From the NCBI GenBank assembly GCA_937981575.1, contig CALJNR010000019.1, positions 1 through 64,000 on the forward strand: DNA of 64,000 nucleotides, in the 5' to 3' direction. Shown here piece by piece: positions 35,545 to 44,582 of this stretch. Each line of letters opens with the position of its first letter. The stretch's first letter is position 1. The notes under the pieces are model-generated. The model was not told where the DNA came from. It saw nothing but the letters and a program-made list of their open reading frames with translations, and made no database searches. The stretch comes from an uncultured Clostridia bacterium. Its GTDB lineage: Bacteria > Bacillota > Clostridia > Lachnospirales > Cellulosilyticaceae. The position numbers and the translations under genes are program-made.

Positions 35545-36144
35545 ATGAAAATATTAGTAGTAGCCGATGTTGAAAGTAACTACATTTGGGATTTTTTTGA
35601 TAAAACTAAGTTTGCCGATATAGAATGTGTGATATCTTGCGGAGATTTAAAATCAACTTACTTGTCCTTTTTAGTTACGATGCTGGCTGTTCCAGTTTTT
35701 TATATTCATGGGAATCATGATAAACGTTACATAGTAAGTCCCCCGGAAGGATGTGACTGCATAGAAGATAAAGTAATAACCTATCGCAACATTAGGATCG
35801 CAGGATTAGGCGGTTCGATGGAATATACTGGCGGGCCGCACCAATATACAGAACAAGAAATGCAAAAACGTGTGAAAAAGCTTATCAAAACCTCGAAAGG
35901 GAATATTGATTTATTTGTAACACATGCCCCTACTTTTAATCTCGGGGATAATGAGAACAGCATTTGTCACAGGGGGTTTAAGGCATTTTATGATATTTAT
36001 CATTCGGCAACGCCTAAATATCATCTCCATGGACACAATCATTTTACATATTCCTCCAATGCTCAAAGGATTTTATACTATGATACAGTTCAAGTTATTA
36101 ATGGCTATAATTATTATATTTTAGATTACAAACAAGAGAGTTAA
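35545..36144 (+). CDS. YfcE-like metallophosphoesterase
   Basis: A calcineurin-like phosphoesterase of 199 residues with the metal-ligand motifs GDL (about 33-35), GNHD (about 56-59), a His in VTHAP and HGHNH. Motif I, usually D-x-H, reads D-V-E (VVADVESNY), which changes one metal ligand and is seen in a subset of these proteins. The substrate is unknown. It is a single rightward gene whose stop codon lies inside a terminator shared with the next gene. Confidence 0.85.
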   Translation: MKILVVADVESNYIWDFFDKTKFADIECVISCGDLKSTYLSFLVTMLAVPVFYIHGNHDKRYIVSPPEGCDCIEDKVITYRNIRIAGLGGSMEYTGGPHQYTEQEMQKRVKKLIKTSKGNIDLFVTHAPTFNLGDNENSICHRGFKAFYDIYHSATPKYHLHGHNHFTYSSNAQRILYYDTVQVINGYNYYILDYKQES

Positions 36145-36170
36145 TCCAAAAAGGATTAACTCTCTTGTTT
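36130..36170. terminator. Bidirectional terminator overlapping both stop codons
   Basis: An 18-bp perfect stem (AAACAAGAGAGTTAATCC) with an A-loop spans the ends of the phosphoesterase and BMP-fusion genes. The two convergent reading frames end inside its arms. Confidence 0.88.
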
Positions 36171-38120
36171 GCCTATAATGCCTTTCATATATGAAAAGGG
36201 ATCGGTAGGTTTTAATTCTTTAATATTAGGCAGATCTCCTTCTACTCCGTCGACCAGCCAATCCATATGAATAATATCTTCATAATCAAGAGTAACACCT
36301 GAAGGAACTCTTAAACTTTTATTTTGATCATAAATAGGGCCTTCAAAAATGTTAAATTCATTTCTGATAATGGACTTTTTGACGCCCTCAATTAAATATT
36401 TCATTGAACTATTGATATTTCTATTCGAATAAACAATATCTACAATGCCTGTATTCATGCCAAGCCAAAAGTTCATCGGGAACTGGGTGTTCCCTGAATC
36501 TTCATGAATAGATTTCCATGTTCCGCTTAAGATATTTTGAATAACTTTTTCATAGAAAACGCCCCAATTCCAAAGAGCCATTGCATAATGCATCTTTTCA
36601 TTTGCAGCACTCTGCATTTTATAAACACCATACTCTTTTGAAATGTCCCCTGCCATAGGCAGATCTTCATTGGAGATAATGTCAGCTCCTTCGGAGGTCA
36701 GCTTTTCAGCAATACATTTTCCACCTTCAGGATTATCCCACCTATAAGTCCACATCGCCTTTACTTTTACATAAGGATTAACTGCACGGGCACCTAATGT
36801 AAAAGCGTTGATGCTGCTGACTACTTCTGAAATAGGGTAAGGAGCAACATAACCAATAATATTTGTTTGAGTCATAGCCCCTGCAATCATCCCCAGCAGA
36901 TATCTTGGTTCATGAATTCTTCCAAAATATAATGTTAGTGACTTATAAGAGTGAGTAGCAGCGCAGTTAAAAAATTTAATTTGTGGAAATTCCATTGCTG
37001 CCTTTAAAGCAGGCGCAACAAAAGTAGGAGATGTTGTAAATATAATATCATAATGATCCATGGCTAATGCTTTAAGTTTATTATATGCAGATTCATTCTC
37101 GGGTACATTTTCTATCTTAGTTGTTACAATCTGATTTTTAAATATGTTATCTATATGAAGCCTTCCGAGCTCATGGGCATAGGCCCAACCAGAATTTTCA
37201 GATGTTTTAGCGTAAACAAAAGCGATCTTAAGTATTTTTTTTGGAACAACCAAATCTGTTATTGAAGTAAATACACTTTTTTTCTTAGGGGCATCAAGTA
37301 CATCTGTTTTTACGTTAACTGATTCTTGTTCGAACACTTTAAGTTCATCAACCGTTTTTTTAATATTGTTTTTATCATGTTCTGTATGAATTTCTTCTGG
37401 CATGCCATAAATCTTTAGAAAAGTTAAAAAGGCATCTCCGGTTGTGATCTCCAGCTTATCTCCACCATTTTCTAAGTAGCTTTGCCTAAAAGGTCTATAA
37501 AGATTTGACATGAAAGATTTGTAGGGATCATCATCTTGGTGCTTGGATTTGTAACGTTTAATGTATGTAAGTAGTTCTGGAAAACGCCCTTCTTCTGTAA
37601 ACCAAACAGAATTAATATTGGTCTGCTTATAAAAGTTCATAAATTCATAGTAGATATTATTAATTTTATCCTCTTCATCCCGTTTAGGAATAAGTCGTAT
37701 AACGTATCCATTGATACTTGTTCCTTTAACAAATTTTAATACGCTTACCCTCTTATTGCCTTCAATAACAAAAAAGTGATTTAGATATTCATAAACTTTA
37801 ATAGGATCTGTAATGCCGGCTTCAATATGATGATTATATAAATGCATCCATTTTGAAGCAAATTCTGATTTAAGCGGCATAAGCGGCATGAAGTTGTGAG
37901 CAAAAGAAATACTTCTGGAATGGGTATATGTTCCGACGATTTTATCAATTGGAATTTCTACAAGACCTAAAGAAAATTCAGAGGCAATATCCCCAGTTTG
38001 AATAATACCATCCAGATCTCTTAAATAACCAGATTCCCCTTTAGATACCATGTGATTCCACACTGATTTTCCACTTCTATAAGCCTGTTCATAAGCGTGT
38101 TCTAATTCTGTATTATTCAT
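36156..38120 (-). CDS. Cytoplasmic ParB-like/BMP substrate-binding fusion protein
   Basis: A 654-residue protein. The N-terminal 250 residues lack a signal peptide and contain a ParB/sulfiredoxin-like stretch (IPIDKIVGTYTHSRS, then FFVIEGNKRVSVLKFV, the latter like the ParB EGxxR loop). From about residue 295 to 600 it reads as a BMP/Med-type periplasmic-binding domain (IAFVYAKTSENSGWAYAHE, then YDIIFTTSPTFVAPAL and GMIAGAMTQTNIIGYVAPYP). BMP domains usually bind nucleosides outside the cell. With no export signal, this one probably senses a ligand in the cytoplasm. No transporter gene is near. It is a single gene with an ATG start after a GGT-rich site. Confidence 0.85.
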   Translation of the reverse strand: MNNTELEHAYEQAYRSGKSVWNHMVSKGESGYLRDLDGIIQTGDIASEFSLGLVEIPIDKIVGTYTHSRSISFAHNFMPLMPLKSEFASKWMHLYNHHIEAGITDPIKVYEYLNHFFVIEGNKRVSVLKFVKGTSINGYVIRLIPKRDEEDKINNIYYEFMNFYKQTNINSVWFTEEGRFPELLTYIKRYKSKHQDDDPYKSFMSNLYRPFRQSYLENGGDKLEITTGDAFLTFLKIYGMPEEIHTEHDKNNIKKTVDELKVFEQESVNVKTDVLDAPKKKSVFTSITDLVVPKKILKIAFVYAKTSENSGWAYAHELGRLHIDNIFKNQIVTTKIENVPENESAYNKLKALAMDHYDIIFTTSPTFVAPALKAAMEFPQIKFFNCAATHSYKSLTLYFGRIHEPRYLLGMIAGAMTQTNIIGYVAPYPISEVVSSINAFTLGARAVNPYVKVKAMWTYRWDNPEGGKCIAEKLTSEGADIISNEDLPMAGDISKEYGVYKMQSAANEKMHYAMALWNWGVFYEKVIQNILSGTWKSIHEDSGNTQFPMNFWLGMNTGIVDIVYSNRNINSSMKYLIEGVKKSIIRNEFNIFEGPIYDQNKSLRVPSGVTLDYEDIIHMDWLVDGVEGDLPNIKELKPTDPFSYMKGIIGKQES

Positions 38121-38168
38121 AATAATTACCTCACTTTTGCAAATTATCCTTGAAAGACATCATAAAAA

Positions 38169-38184
38169 TAAGCCAAAAAGGCTT
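38169..38184 (-). terminator. Small terminator hairpin
   Basis: The leftward sequence AAGCC-TTTTT-GGCTT followed by ATTTTTATG forms a short stem with a U-tract that overlaps the stop codon of the 119-residue gene. Confidence 0.6.
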
Positions 38185-38542
38185 ATAAGTTAAAGACAGA
38201 ATGCCTTGAAAAGTTTTCTAGAGAATCATCGTCAATACCCCAAAACAGTTCTCTTCCTTCTATATAATAATGCATAACGAATGTTTTATTATCTATAGTA
38301 TATTCCATTTTTGTAGCTGAAAGAATAATATAAGAACCTGTTTTGGCGGTATTATTAAATTTGACGAGGCCGTCTTCTGTAAAGATAATCTGCTCTCCCG
38401 TTTCTTTGGAACGCCATGCTCCTATTAAAGTTGGCGTACTATATTTTTTATAAGATGAAAAACTCAAGAAGCTTATCCCAAGTAGCATAAGCAGTAAGAA
38501 AATAAAAATGAAAGCTTTAAAATGGCGTTTTAACCTTAACAT
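38183..38542 (-). CDS. Membrane-anchored hypothetical protein, 119 aa
   Basis: I do not recognise the family with certainty. An N-terminal transmembrane helix (about 8-28) follows a basic start. The outer part has the pattern GAWRSKETGEQIIFTEDG, then GSYIILSATKMEYTI, like small lipocalin-type domains that report whether a value exceeds a threshold (DUF5640-like). The ATG follows an AAGGA-type site. It sits between the BMP-fusion gene and a DUF3298-like gene in the same direction, with short gaps. Confidence 0.65.
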   Translation of the reverse strand: MLRLKRHFKAFIFIFLLLMLLGISFLSFSSYKKYSTPTLIGAWRSKETGEQIIFTEDGLVKFNNTAKTGSYIILSATKMEYTIDNKTFVMHYYIEGRELFWGIDDDSLENFSRHSVFNL

Positions 38543-38609
38543 TTTAGTTCCTTTCTTTAGTAAATTGTTTATTTGTATTTTACACCAAATAATTACAAGT
38601 TACAAATCT

Positions 38610-39374
38610 TTATTTAAGATAAGCTGCTATTTTATCATGAGGGATAGAAAATTCAATTATACCTGCGGCATAAGGAGCTATTTCATAAATATTAAATATA
38701 ACAATGAGGTTTCCTTCACTGTTTATATAATATTCTTGACTTTCTTTAATGCCTGTAAATCCTTGAGTTCCTGGGAAAAAGTATTCACCTTTGATTCTTC
38801 TTTCCGCTATCTGGTCATAGATTTCTGTATTAATAAGATCTTTATAGTCTACACTATCTTTAAAAAGATCTTTTAACTCGAGAATCTTATTATCACATGT
38901 ATTAATTGTAATATATTCCTGATAACTGATACCATGAGCACCACCGCTATATTGGTACTCTAGAAATCCTATTACCAAATAGGGCTTTGGAGCTTCTATA
39001 ACAGAAAAAGTTGAAATGTATTCAAATTTTATTGGGGTTAATTGGTCTCTGAGCATATCTTTATTATATTCTTTTGCTGTAGAGACTGCATTCTTTTTGG
39101 CTTTTTGAGCTTCATTCAGAAACCTCTTGTTGAGATCTGATTCAAAGTTTTTGTCAGCCAGCCCTTGAATTTGGGGAACTTTAATGTTTAAATTAATAAA
39201 ATCACTTTCATAGACTAAATTTTTAGTTTGAACGGAGACAGATTCACAATCTGCCATAACAAATATCGCTGTACCCGGCGTATCTTTGCTTGTCTTTGTC
39301 TTAGCACATAGATTGAGATTAAAATAAGAAAGCAAAGTTAAAATTAACAGTGCATACATCGCTTTTTTTGGCAT
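38610..39374 (-). CDS. Exported DUF4163/DUF3298 (RsiV-like) protein
   Basis: A 254-residue exported protein. A signal peptide (about 1-23) precedes a DUF4163-like segment with INLNIKVPQIQGL, then a DUF3298-like C-terminal half containing YLVIGFLEYQYSGGAHG, YQEYITINTCDN and a final IIEFSIPHDKIAAYL. This pair of domains forms the extracellular part of the anti-sigma factor RsiV. Here there is no membrane helix plus zinc-finger start, so it is not an anti-sigma factor. The ligand is unknown, though the RsiV domain binds lysozyme. Confidence 0.8.
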   Translation of the reverse strand: MPKKAMYALLILTLLSYFNLNLCAKTKTSKDTPGTAIFVMADCESVSVQTKNLVYESDFINLNIKVPQIQGLADKNFESDLNKRFLNEAQKAKKNAVSTAKEYNKDMLRDQLTPIKFEYISTFSVIEAPKPYLVIGFLEYQYSGGAHGISYQEYITINTCDNKILELKDLFKDSVDYKDLINTEIYDQIAERRIKGEYFFPGTQGFTGIKESQEYYINSEGNLIVIFNIYEIAPYAAGIIEFSIPHDKIAAYLK

Positions 39375-39609
39375 TGTTCATATCCCCCTTTAATATTTAT
39401 GTTTATATTTATAGTGTTTCCCTAATAAAAAGTAATATGTTAAGTAAACATTTGAAAATCTGCAAAGTATTTCTTAAGTAAATGCTGACAGGATACTACT
39501 AGATGGGAAAATTTATGTAAAGTCTGCTGTTGATTTATAAATTATTTAAATTGAGATAAATTTAAATAATTATTATCTGATACAAATATATAAGTTGAGA
39601 GGTGCTTTA

Positions 39610-40965
39610 ATGAAAGAACTTGCGGAATGTATCCAAAATATGCATGCTTTTTTTTATCAGCGTCACACTTTTAATATCAATATGAGAATCCACTATTTGA
39701 AAAAGCTGCGAAAAAACATTGTTCTTAGTCATCAAGCGATTGTCAATGCCCTTTATGAGGACTTTAAGAAACCAGCTTTTGAAGTTTATACGACAGAAAT
39801 ATATACCGTTTTAAAAGAGATAGATTTCGTACTTAAACATATTAAAAAGTGGAGCGCTGTCAAAAAGCATCAGGGCGTTTTTCCGCTTATCGGGAGTTCG
39901 GTTCATATTACAGCCGAGCCTTATGGTGTATGTCTGATTTTTTCGCCATTTAATTATCCTTTTCAATTGGCACTCCTGCCGCTTGTTGGGGCATTGGCGG
40001 CAGGAAACTGTGCGGTCGTTAAACCCTCAGAGTACACGCCTAATACCTCAAAGCTGCTCAAACAAATGATAAACGATTGTTTTCCTGCGTACTATGTTCA
40101 AGTCATTGAGGGGGACGCCAGTGTAAGTCAGAGACTCCTGGTTGAACCTGTTGACTATATATTTTTTACAGGAGGAGCAGAAAATGCAAAAAAGGTAATG
40201 GCAAAAGCAGCTGAACAGCTAATTCCTGTTACACTGGAACTAGGAGGTAAAAGTCCTGCTATAGTTGATTATGATGCAGATGTTGAACTAGCAGCCAGAA
40301 GAATTGTATGGGGAAAATTTCTTAATGCGGGGCAGACATGTATTGCTCCAGATTATGTTTTAGTTCATAAAAATATCATTGATAAGTTTTTAAGGTATGT
40401 TGGCTATTCAATTGAATCTTTTTACCAGAATAAAAATGATTTAGCTAGGATTATCAATGAAATGCATTATGTTAGACTGCTTCATTTAATCGATGAAGAT
40501 AAAATTTATTTTGGGGGACATTTTGATACGGATGATTTATATATTGAGCCAACAGTTCTTTATCCGGTATATCCTTCAGATGCATGCATGAAAGAAGAAA
40601 TATTCGGGCCGATACTGCCTATTTTGACTTTTAACGCATTAGGTGAGGTCAAAAAGCTTGTTCACAGGTATCCTAAGCCGCTTGCATGCTACCTTTTTGG
40701 TAACAATACGAACCGCATCAACTATCTTCTGAAACATCTTTCCTTTGGAGGCGGGTGCATTAACGATACTGTACTGCATGCAGTAAGCCTGCAAGCACCT
40801 TTTGGTGGTATAGGGTACAGCGGTATGGGGGCTTATCATGGGGAATATAGTTTTAAAACATTTTCTCATGAGAAAACCATGCTGCATAGCAAAGCATCAG
40901 AAATACCTTTGAGATACCCGCCCTATATTAAAAAAATGAATAAAGTCAAGAAGCTCATTAAATAA
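39610..40965 (+). CDS. Aldehyde dehydrogenase family protein
   Basis: An NAD(P)-dependent aldehyde dehydrogenase of 451 residues, closest to the short class 3/fatty-aldehyde type. Motifs visible: FSPFNYPFQLA (substrate-channel Asn), KPSEYTPNTS for cofactor binding, FTGGAENAKKVM, ELGGKSPAIV with the general base Glu, and the catalytic Cys in NAGQTCIAPDY. The C-terminal part has FGPILPILTF and FGGIGYSGMGAYHG. I chose ATG 39610, 7 nt after GAGAGG. A TTG at 39595 overlaps that site. It is a single gene with its own terminator. The substrate is unknown. Confidence 0.92.
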   Translation: MKELAECIQNMHAFFYQRHTFNINMRIHYLKKLRKNIVLSHQAIVNALYEDFKKPAFEVYTTEIYTVLKEIDFVLKHIKKWSAVKKHQGVFPLIGSSVHITAEPYGVCLIFSPFNYPFQLALLPLVGALAAGNCAVVKPSEYTPNTSKLLKQMINDCFPAYYVQVIEGDASVSQRLLVEPVDYIFFTGGAENAKKVMAKAAEQLIPVTLELGGKSPAIVDYDADVELAARRIVWGKFLNAGQTCIAPDYVLVHKNIIDKFLRYVGYSIESFYQNKNDLARIINEMHYVRLLHLIDEDKIYFGGHFDTDDLYIEPTVLYPVYPSDACMKEEIFGPILPILTFNALGEVKKLVHRYPKPLACYLFGNNTNRINYLLKHLSFGGGCINDTVLHAVSLQAPFGGIGYSGMGAYHGEYSFKTFSHEKTMLHSKASEIPLRYPPYIKKMNKVKKLIK

Positions 40966-40971
40966 TTAAAC

Positions 40972-41020
40972 AATGAGGCTACACCAAAGAATACAAGCTT
41001 CTAATGGTATAGCCTCATTT
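40972..41020. terminator. Bidirectional terminator
   Basis: Stem AATGAGGCTA-CACC paired with GG-TATAGCCTCATT, with an additional inner AAGCTT region, between the convergent aldehyde dehydrogenase and 75-residue gene. Confidence 0.75.
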
Positions 41021-41031
41021 TGCACGGTTTA

Positions 41032-41259
41032 TTAAAGATTATGACAATCATGGCCTGATTGTTTTTTTACTTTTTCAAGCTGGTCTAAAAAGTCTTCTAT
41101 CTGACCAATTTCCATTTGATTGTTTGTATTTATTGTGTGAATTTTTTCGGTGTAAAAGTTTTTAAGATGTAGTGTTGTTCCTGTACCAACAGTATTTTCT
41201 TTATAGATACAGCGGTAACCATCATTATACTTATTTTTAAATTCTTCAAAGTTACTCAT
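41032..41259 (-). CDS. Small hypothetical protein, 75 aa
   Basis: I do not recognise this protein. It is soluble, begins MSNFEEFKNKYNDGYRCIYK, contains a VGTGTTLHLKNFY segment and ends in two His/Cys residues (GHDCHNL). Its start follows an AAGGAGAG site. It lies 68 bp downstream of the tyrosine recombinase gene in the same direction and may share its transcript. Confidence 0.65.
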   Translation of the reverse strand: MSNFEEFKNKYNDGYRCIYKENTVGTGTTLHLKNFYTEKIHTINTNNQMEIGQIEDFLDQLEKVKKQSGHDCHNL

Positions 41260-41327
41260 AGTACGCTCTCCTTTTCAATGAGATAGTACTAGTATAAGTT
41301 TTTTGATGAATTTCATTCATAGCCTTT

Positions 41328-42272
41328 TTATGTAAAGGATAATTTTTTAATTTGCAGCTGTTTGTGGTGGGCATTGATTTCGTGGGTATATACTGATAAA
41401 GTGATGGCTGGATTGCTATGAGATATAAGAGATGAAATGGTTGAAATATCCATATTGGCAGCGATACAGTAAGATGCAAACGTATGACGGAATAAATGCG
41501 CATGTATGTGCCTGTTCATAACTTTGGAAAGTGTTTTCATTAAGTCATGGAGCGTCCGGGCAGCCATATGCTTATTCGTATCTTGTCTGCTAGGAAATAA
41601 GTACTGACTTTGAAGCATACCTGCAAGTTCTGTGCTTTGTATTTTGCTTGCTGCATCATCATATGAACTAAAGGCATTTAACAGTTCATCATGAATAGGG
41701 ACTTGATTATATTTTTTCCCTTTTGTAAACAGTGTAATAGAATTTTGATCGAAAGAAACTGAACCTTTTTTGATAGAGACAACCTCCTGGGCGCGGCAGC
41801 CCGTATAAAGCAGAATTGAAATAAGTAGGATGTTTCTTATACTGCAATAATAAAGATACTCGTAATAAGGATGCTCCTTACGTAAGAAATACTCTTCTTT
41901 TTGCTCGGTGAGATATGAAAATAAGCAGCTGATTTCCTCTTTAGTTAGAACCTCTTTAGGGGCAGATGTTTTTTTTGATCTGATAGGGTCAATAAATTCA
42001 TAAAGCTTTTGATTGCACAGCTTTTTTTGATAACAAAATTTTAAAAAGCGATGCAGTACAACTTGTTTTCTTTTAACTGATGAGGGCCTCAAATGGATAA
42101 TCTGCATAAAATAATTCTGGAAAACTTCAAAACTTAATTGCTCCAGGTCTTCTTTTGAAACTGCAAGATAAAATTGATCTAGGTCTTGCTTATAAGCTCG
42201 TATGGAGTGCTCGGATAGCTGCTGATTACCTAGTGAAATGATAAAGTAACTGATAGCCTGCTGAATTTTCAT
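41328..42272 (-). CDS. Tyrosine recombinase (XerD-like), orphan
   Basis: A site-specific recombinase of 314 residues. The N-terminal SAM-like core-binding domain (about 1-105) starts with ISYFIISLGNQQLSEHSI. The catalytic domain has the first Arg in TGCRAQEVVS, the H-x-x-R in HLFRHTFAS, the second His in SHSNPAIT and the nucleophile Tyr in LSVYTHEIN. All catalytic residues are present. It is XerD-like but lies beside no excisionase or phage genes and next to the formate channel gene, with only 10 nt between them. It could be a chromosomal paralogue or the remains of an element. Confidence 0.88.
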   Translation of the reverse strand: MKIQQAISYFIISLGNQQLSEHSIRAYKQDLDQFYLAVSKEDLEQLSFEVFQNYFMQIIHLRPSSVKRKQVVLHRFLKFCYQKKLCNQKLYEFIDPIRSKKTSAPKEVLTKEEISCLFSYLTEQKEEYFLRKEHPYYEYLYYCSIRNILLISILLYTGCRAQEVVSIKKGSVSFDQNSITLFTKGKKYNQVPIHDELLNAFSSYDDAASKIQSTELAGMLQSQYLFPSRQDTNKHMAARTLHDLMKTLSKVMNRHIHAHLFRHTFASYCIAANMDISTISSLISHSNPAITLSVYTHEINAHHKQLQIKKLSFT

Positions 42273-42282
42273 AGATGCTCCT

Positions 42283-43143
42283 TTACTTTGGCAAACAAGT
42301 CATATTCTTATTTTTAGGCAGTTTTTTAAATATCATGTAATACATTGTAGCAATAAATAGTCCACCGATCGTATTCCCAATGGTTACTGGAATAACATTA
42401 TAAATGAAAAAACGTGCCCAAGTCAAATGACTTAAATAATCTGCTGTAATGTGTGCGCCTTCCACATAGGCAAGATTAGATTTAGAAAACAAAGCAAGGG
42501 GAATATAATACATGTTTGCCACAACATGTTCGGCCCCGCTGATGGCAAAAGCGAATATTGGAAAAAATCCTGCTAAAATCTTTCCAGCAATGTCTTTAGC
42601 AGCATACATCATCCATATTCCTGCACACACAAATAAGTTGCATAATATAGCTAGTACGAAAACTTCTTTGAAAGGCAAATTTGTTTTATGCACTGCCACC
42701 TTAATGACATAGGCACCAAAACGATTATCACTCATAGTGAGTAGGCTTGTATGAGATACCAAATAAGCAATCAGCAAAGCGCCGGTAAAGTTACCTATTA
42801 ATACAATGGATAAATTTTTAACAAATTGTAGTAAAGTTGTCTGCTTCTCATAAGTAGACATGGCAATAAGGCTGTTCCCTGTAAAAAGATCACCGCCATT
42901 TATTACAACAAGCATAAGTCCAACAGGAAACACTGCTCCTGTTACTAATTTAGACACGCCTTTATTAGCAATATCGTGAGCTGCAACAGAAGCAGCAAAT
43001 GCGCCTAGGGCAATATATATTCCCGCCATAACAGCAAGTAAAAAAACAATAGAGGCTTTGCGGTTAATTTTTTCACAACCTCCTGCAATAGTATAATCCG
43101 TAATTTCTTGTGGTGACAGATAATTCTTGTACATTGTATACAC
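42283..43143 (-). CDS. Formate/nitrite transporter (FocA/NirC family)
   Basis: A pentameric channel protein of 286 residues with six predicted transmembrane helices. The family signatures are present: an N-terminal region with YTIAGGCEKIN, an AGIYIALGAFAA helix, the glycine-rich GDLFTGNSLIA segment, and NTIGGLFIATMYY near the end. It would carry formate or nitrite across the membrane. With Fhs and FolD present elsewhere in the window, formate is plausible, but specificity cannot be read. It is followed by the recombinase gene at 10 nt. Confidence 0.9.
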   Translation of the reverse strand: MYTMYKNYLSPQEITDYTIAGGCEKINRKASIVFLLAVMAGIYIALGAFAASVAAHDIANKGVSKLVTGAVFPVGLMLVVINGGDLFTGNSLIAMSTYEKQTTLLQFVKNLSIVLIGNFTGALLIAYLVSHTSLLTMSDNRFGAYVIKVAVHKTNLPFKEVFVLAILCNLFVCAGIWMMYAAKDIAGKILAGFFPIFAFAISGAEHVVANMYYIPLALFSKSNLAYVEGAHITADYLSHLTWARFFIYNVIPVTIGNTIGGLFIATMYYMIFKKLPKNKNMTCLPK

Positions 43144-43203
43144 TCCTTTATATGAATCGAGTATATCACTTTAACCAGGACAATTCAATAAATAATTTTA
43201 TGT

Positions 43204-44013
43204 TTATTCTTGCTGTCCTATTGTCTCATATAAATGTTGAAGCTTTTCATTAAACGCTTTTTGAAGCTGATTATTCTCATCTTTTAAAGCTTCGATTTTT
43301 TCAGTATAGGCTATTTTTTGTTCTAATATACTGTTTTTGAGTTCAAATGCGTAGTGCAAAGACAGTTGATTTTTTTCTTCTGATATTTTTTCCAGATCTC
43401 TTTTTAAAAACCATATTTCTGATGCTAAATCATCATTTCTATTTTTTAGTATTGTATTTTCGCTGTTACGCTCTTCTATTTCTATTTCTAATCGTTTATA
43501 GCTTTCAATTTGATTTTTGAGCTGTTGAATTTCCTGATCGAGTTTTGCATTAAGCAAAAGATAACTTTTAACTTGTTGTTTATACTCTTCTAGTTGTGCA
43601 CTTATTATTTTTGTATCTTCATTTTGTTTTGAAAAAGCCTCAGTTTGATTTTTGAGCGTTTTTTCAAGTTCTAAAACTTTATGCTCTAATGCTGAATTTT
43701 TATCTTTAAGATCCTCGTTCTCAAGTCTCTGCTTTTTTAGGGCTTCGTCATATTCTTTATCACTTTGAGTCAATATCATTTTTGAACGTTCATTCATATT
43801 AAGATAAAGATTCTGAATACGCTGCAGAAGCATCTGAAGTTCGCTAAGGTCACTCTCTAATAATGGATCTTCCTGTTTTGCTTCTTCTGTTTTGTAAGTT
43901 GTCAGTAATAACTGCATAAACTCTTTGCCGCTTAATGCCTTAGTCTTCATGAGTTCACTTAGTTCATTCTTTATTTCTTCAGTTACCTTTACGCCAAATG
44001 TTACATCACTCAT
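43204..44013 (-). CDS. RHH-type DNA-binding coiled-coil protein
   Basis: A 269-residue protein. The N-terminus (FGVKVTEEIKNELSELMK, then LSGKEFMQLLLTTYK) resembles a ribbon-helix-helix domain. From about residue 60 to the end it is one long coiled coil rich in Glu, Lys, Gln and Leu with heptads, without a membrane helix. This layout is like the plasmid protein KfrA and some chromosomal organisers. Two adjacent ATGs are possible. I took the second (44013), 7 nt from the AGAGG site. GTTAAC repeats just upstream of the start suggest self-regulation. Confidence 0.75.
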   Translation of the reverse strand: MSDVTFGVKVTEEIKNELSELMKTKALSGKEFMQLLLTTYKTEEAKQEDPLLESDLSELQMLLQRIQNLYLNMNERSKMILTQSDKEYDEALKKQRLENEDLKDKNSALEHKVLELEKTLKNQTEAFSKQNEDTKIISAQLEEYKQQVKSYLLLNAKLDQEIQQLKNQIESYKRLEIEIEERNSENTILKNRNDDLASEIWFLKRDLEKISEEKNQLSLHYAFELKNSILEQKIAYTEKIEALKDENNQLQKAFNEKLQHLYETIGQQE

Positions 44014-44030
44014 CATTACACCTCTATCTA

Positions 44031-44087
44031 GTTAACTTTTTTAAAATGGTTAACTTTATTGAAAATAATAGGTTATCTTTAGTTAAC
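44031..44087. repeat. Four GTTA(A/T)C repeats, likely operator of the RHH gene
   Basis: GTTAAC occurs at 44031-44036, 44049-44054 and 44082-44087, with GTTATC at 44072-44077, each within a longer GTTAACTTT or AGTTAACC context. They lie 18 to 75 bp before the start codon of the RHH coiled-coil gene. Such spaced copies suit cooperative RHH binding. Confidence 0.55.
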
Positions 44088-44128
44088 CAACCAATAATAA
44101 TATAGCATATGGATACAGATAGCCGCAA

Positions 44129-44164
44129 CCCCCCACAGATAACATATTATTATCTGTGGGGGGG
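44129..44164. other. Strong GC hairpin in a gene-free region
   Basis: A 13-bp perfect stem (CCCCCCACAGATA) with a 9-nt loop. No T-run follows in either direction. It lies upstream of the RHH gene, and its role is unknown. The surrounding gene-poor region 44017-44629 also holds the repeats listed here and purine-rich sequence with only very short frames. Confidence 0.6.
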
Positions 44165-44364
44165 TATTTAATCTAACAAATAAAAGGGTTAAAAACATGA
44201 TGTAAAATATTTACATATTCTGGCAGAGATTATGCTACAGAGAATAAATTAGGTCATTAAGTAAGGAATTTAAGAAAATAATAAAGAGAAATAGATTAAA
44301 GAAACAGATCAAGAAGTAATAAGCATACTACTGATTGGGGGAAGGTTGTAATGTTCATAAAAAA

Positions 44365-44400
44365 ATAGATAAAGGTATAGATAAAAGTATAGATAAAAGA
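44365..44400 (+). repeat. Three tandem 12-bp repeats
   Basis: Three near-identical 12-bp units, ATAGATAAA(G/A)GT/GA, lie end to end within a purine-rich (A and G on this strand) stretch between about 44230 and 44480. Further degenerate copies follow. Confidence 0.7.
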
Positions 44401-44582
44401 TAGGATAGAATAGTAGTTAAAAGAATTGATAAGAGTATTAGTTAAAAATAAGCAGGAAGGGATCTAATGATATTTGAAGGAAGGTTATTGGCATAATATG
44501 AGAACATATGAAGAACGACTATTTATATACATTTAGAGAGGTGGTCTTTTGCCGCCGGATGGGGTTTGCTTAACTCAAAATA

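Noticed and set aside
44365-44400. Possible CRISPR-like repeats
   Set aside because: The units are 12 bp, directly adjacent and without spacers. They are a simple tandem repeat. No CRISPR array or cas gene was seen in the window.
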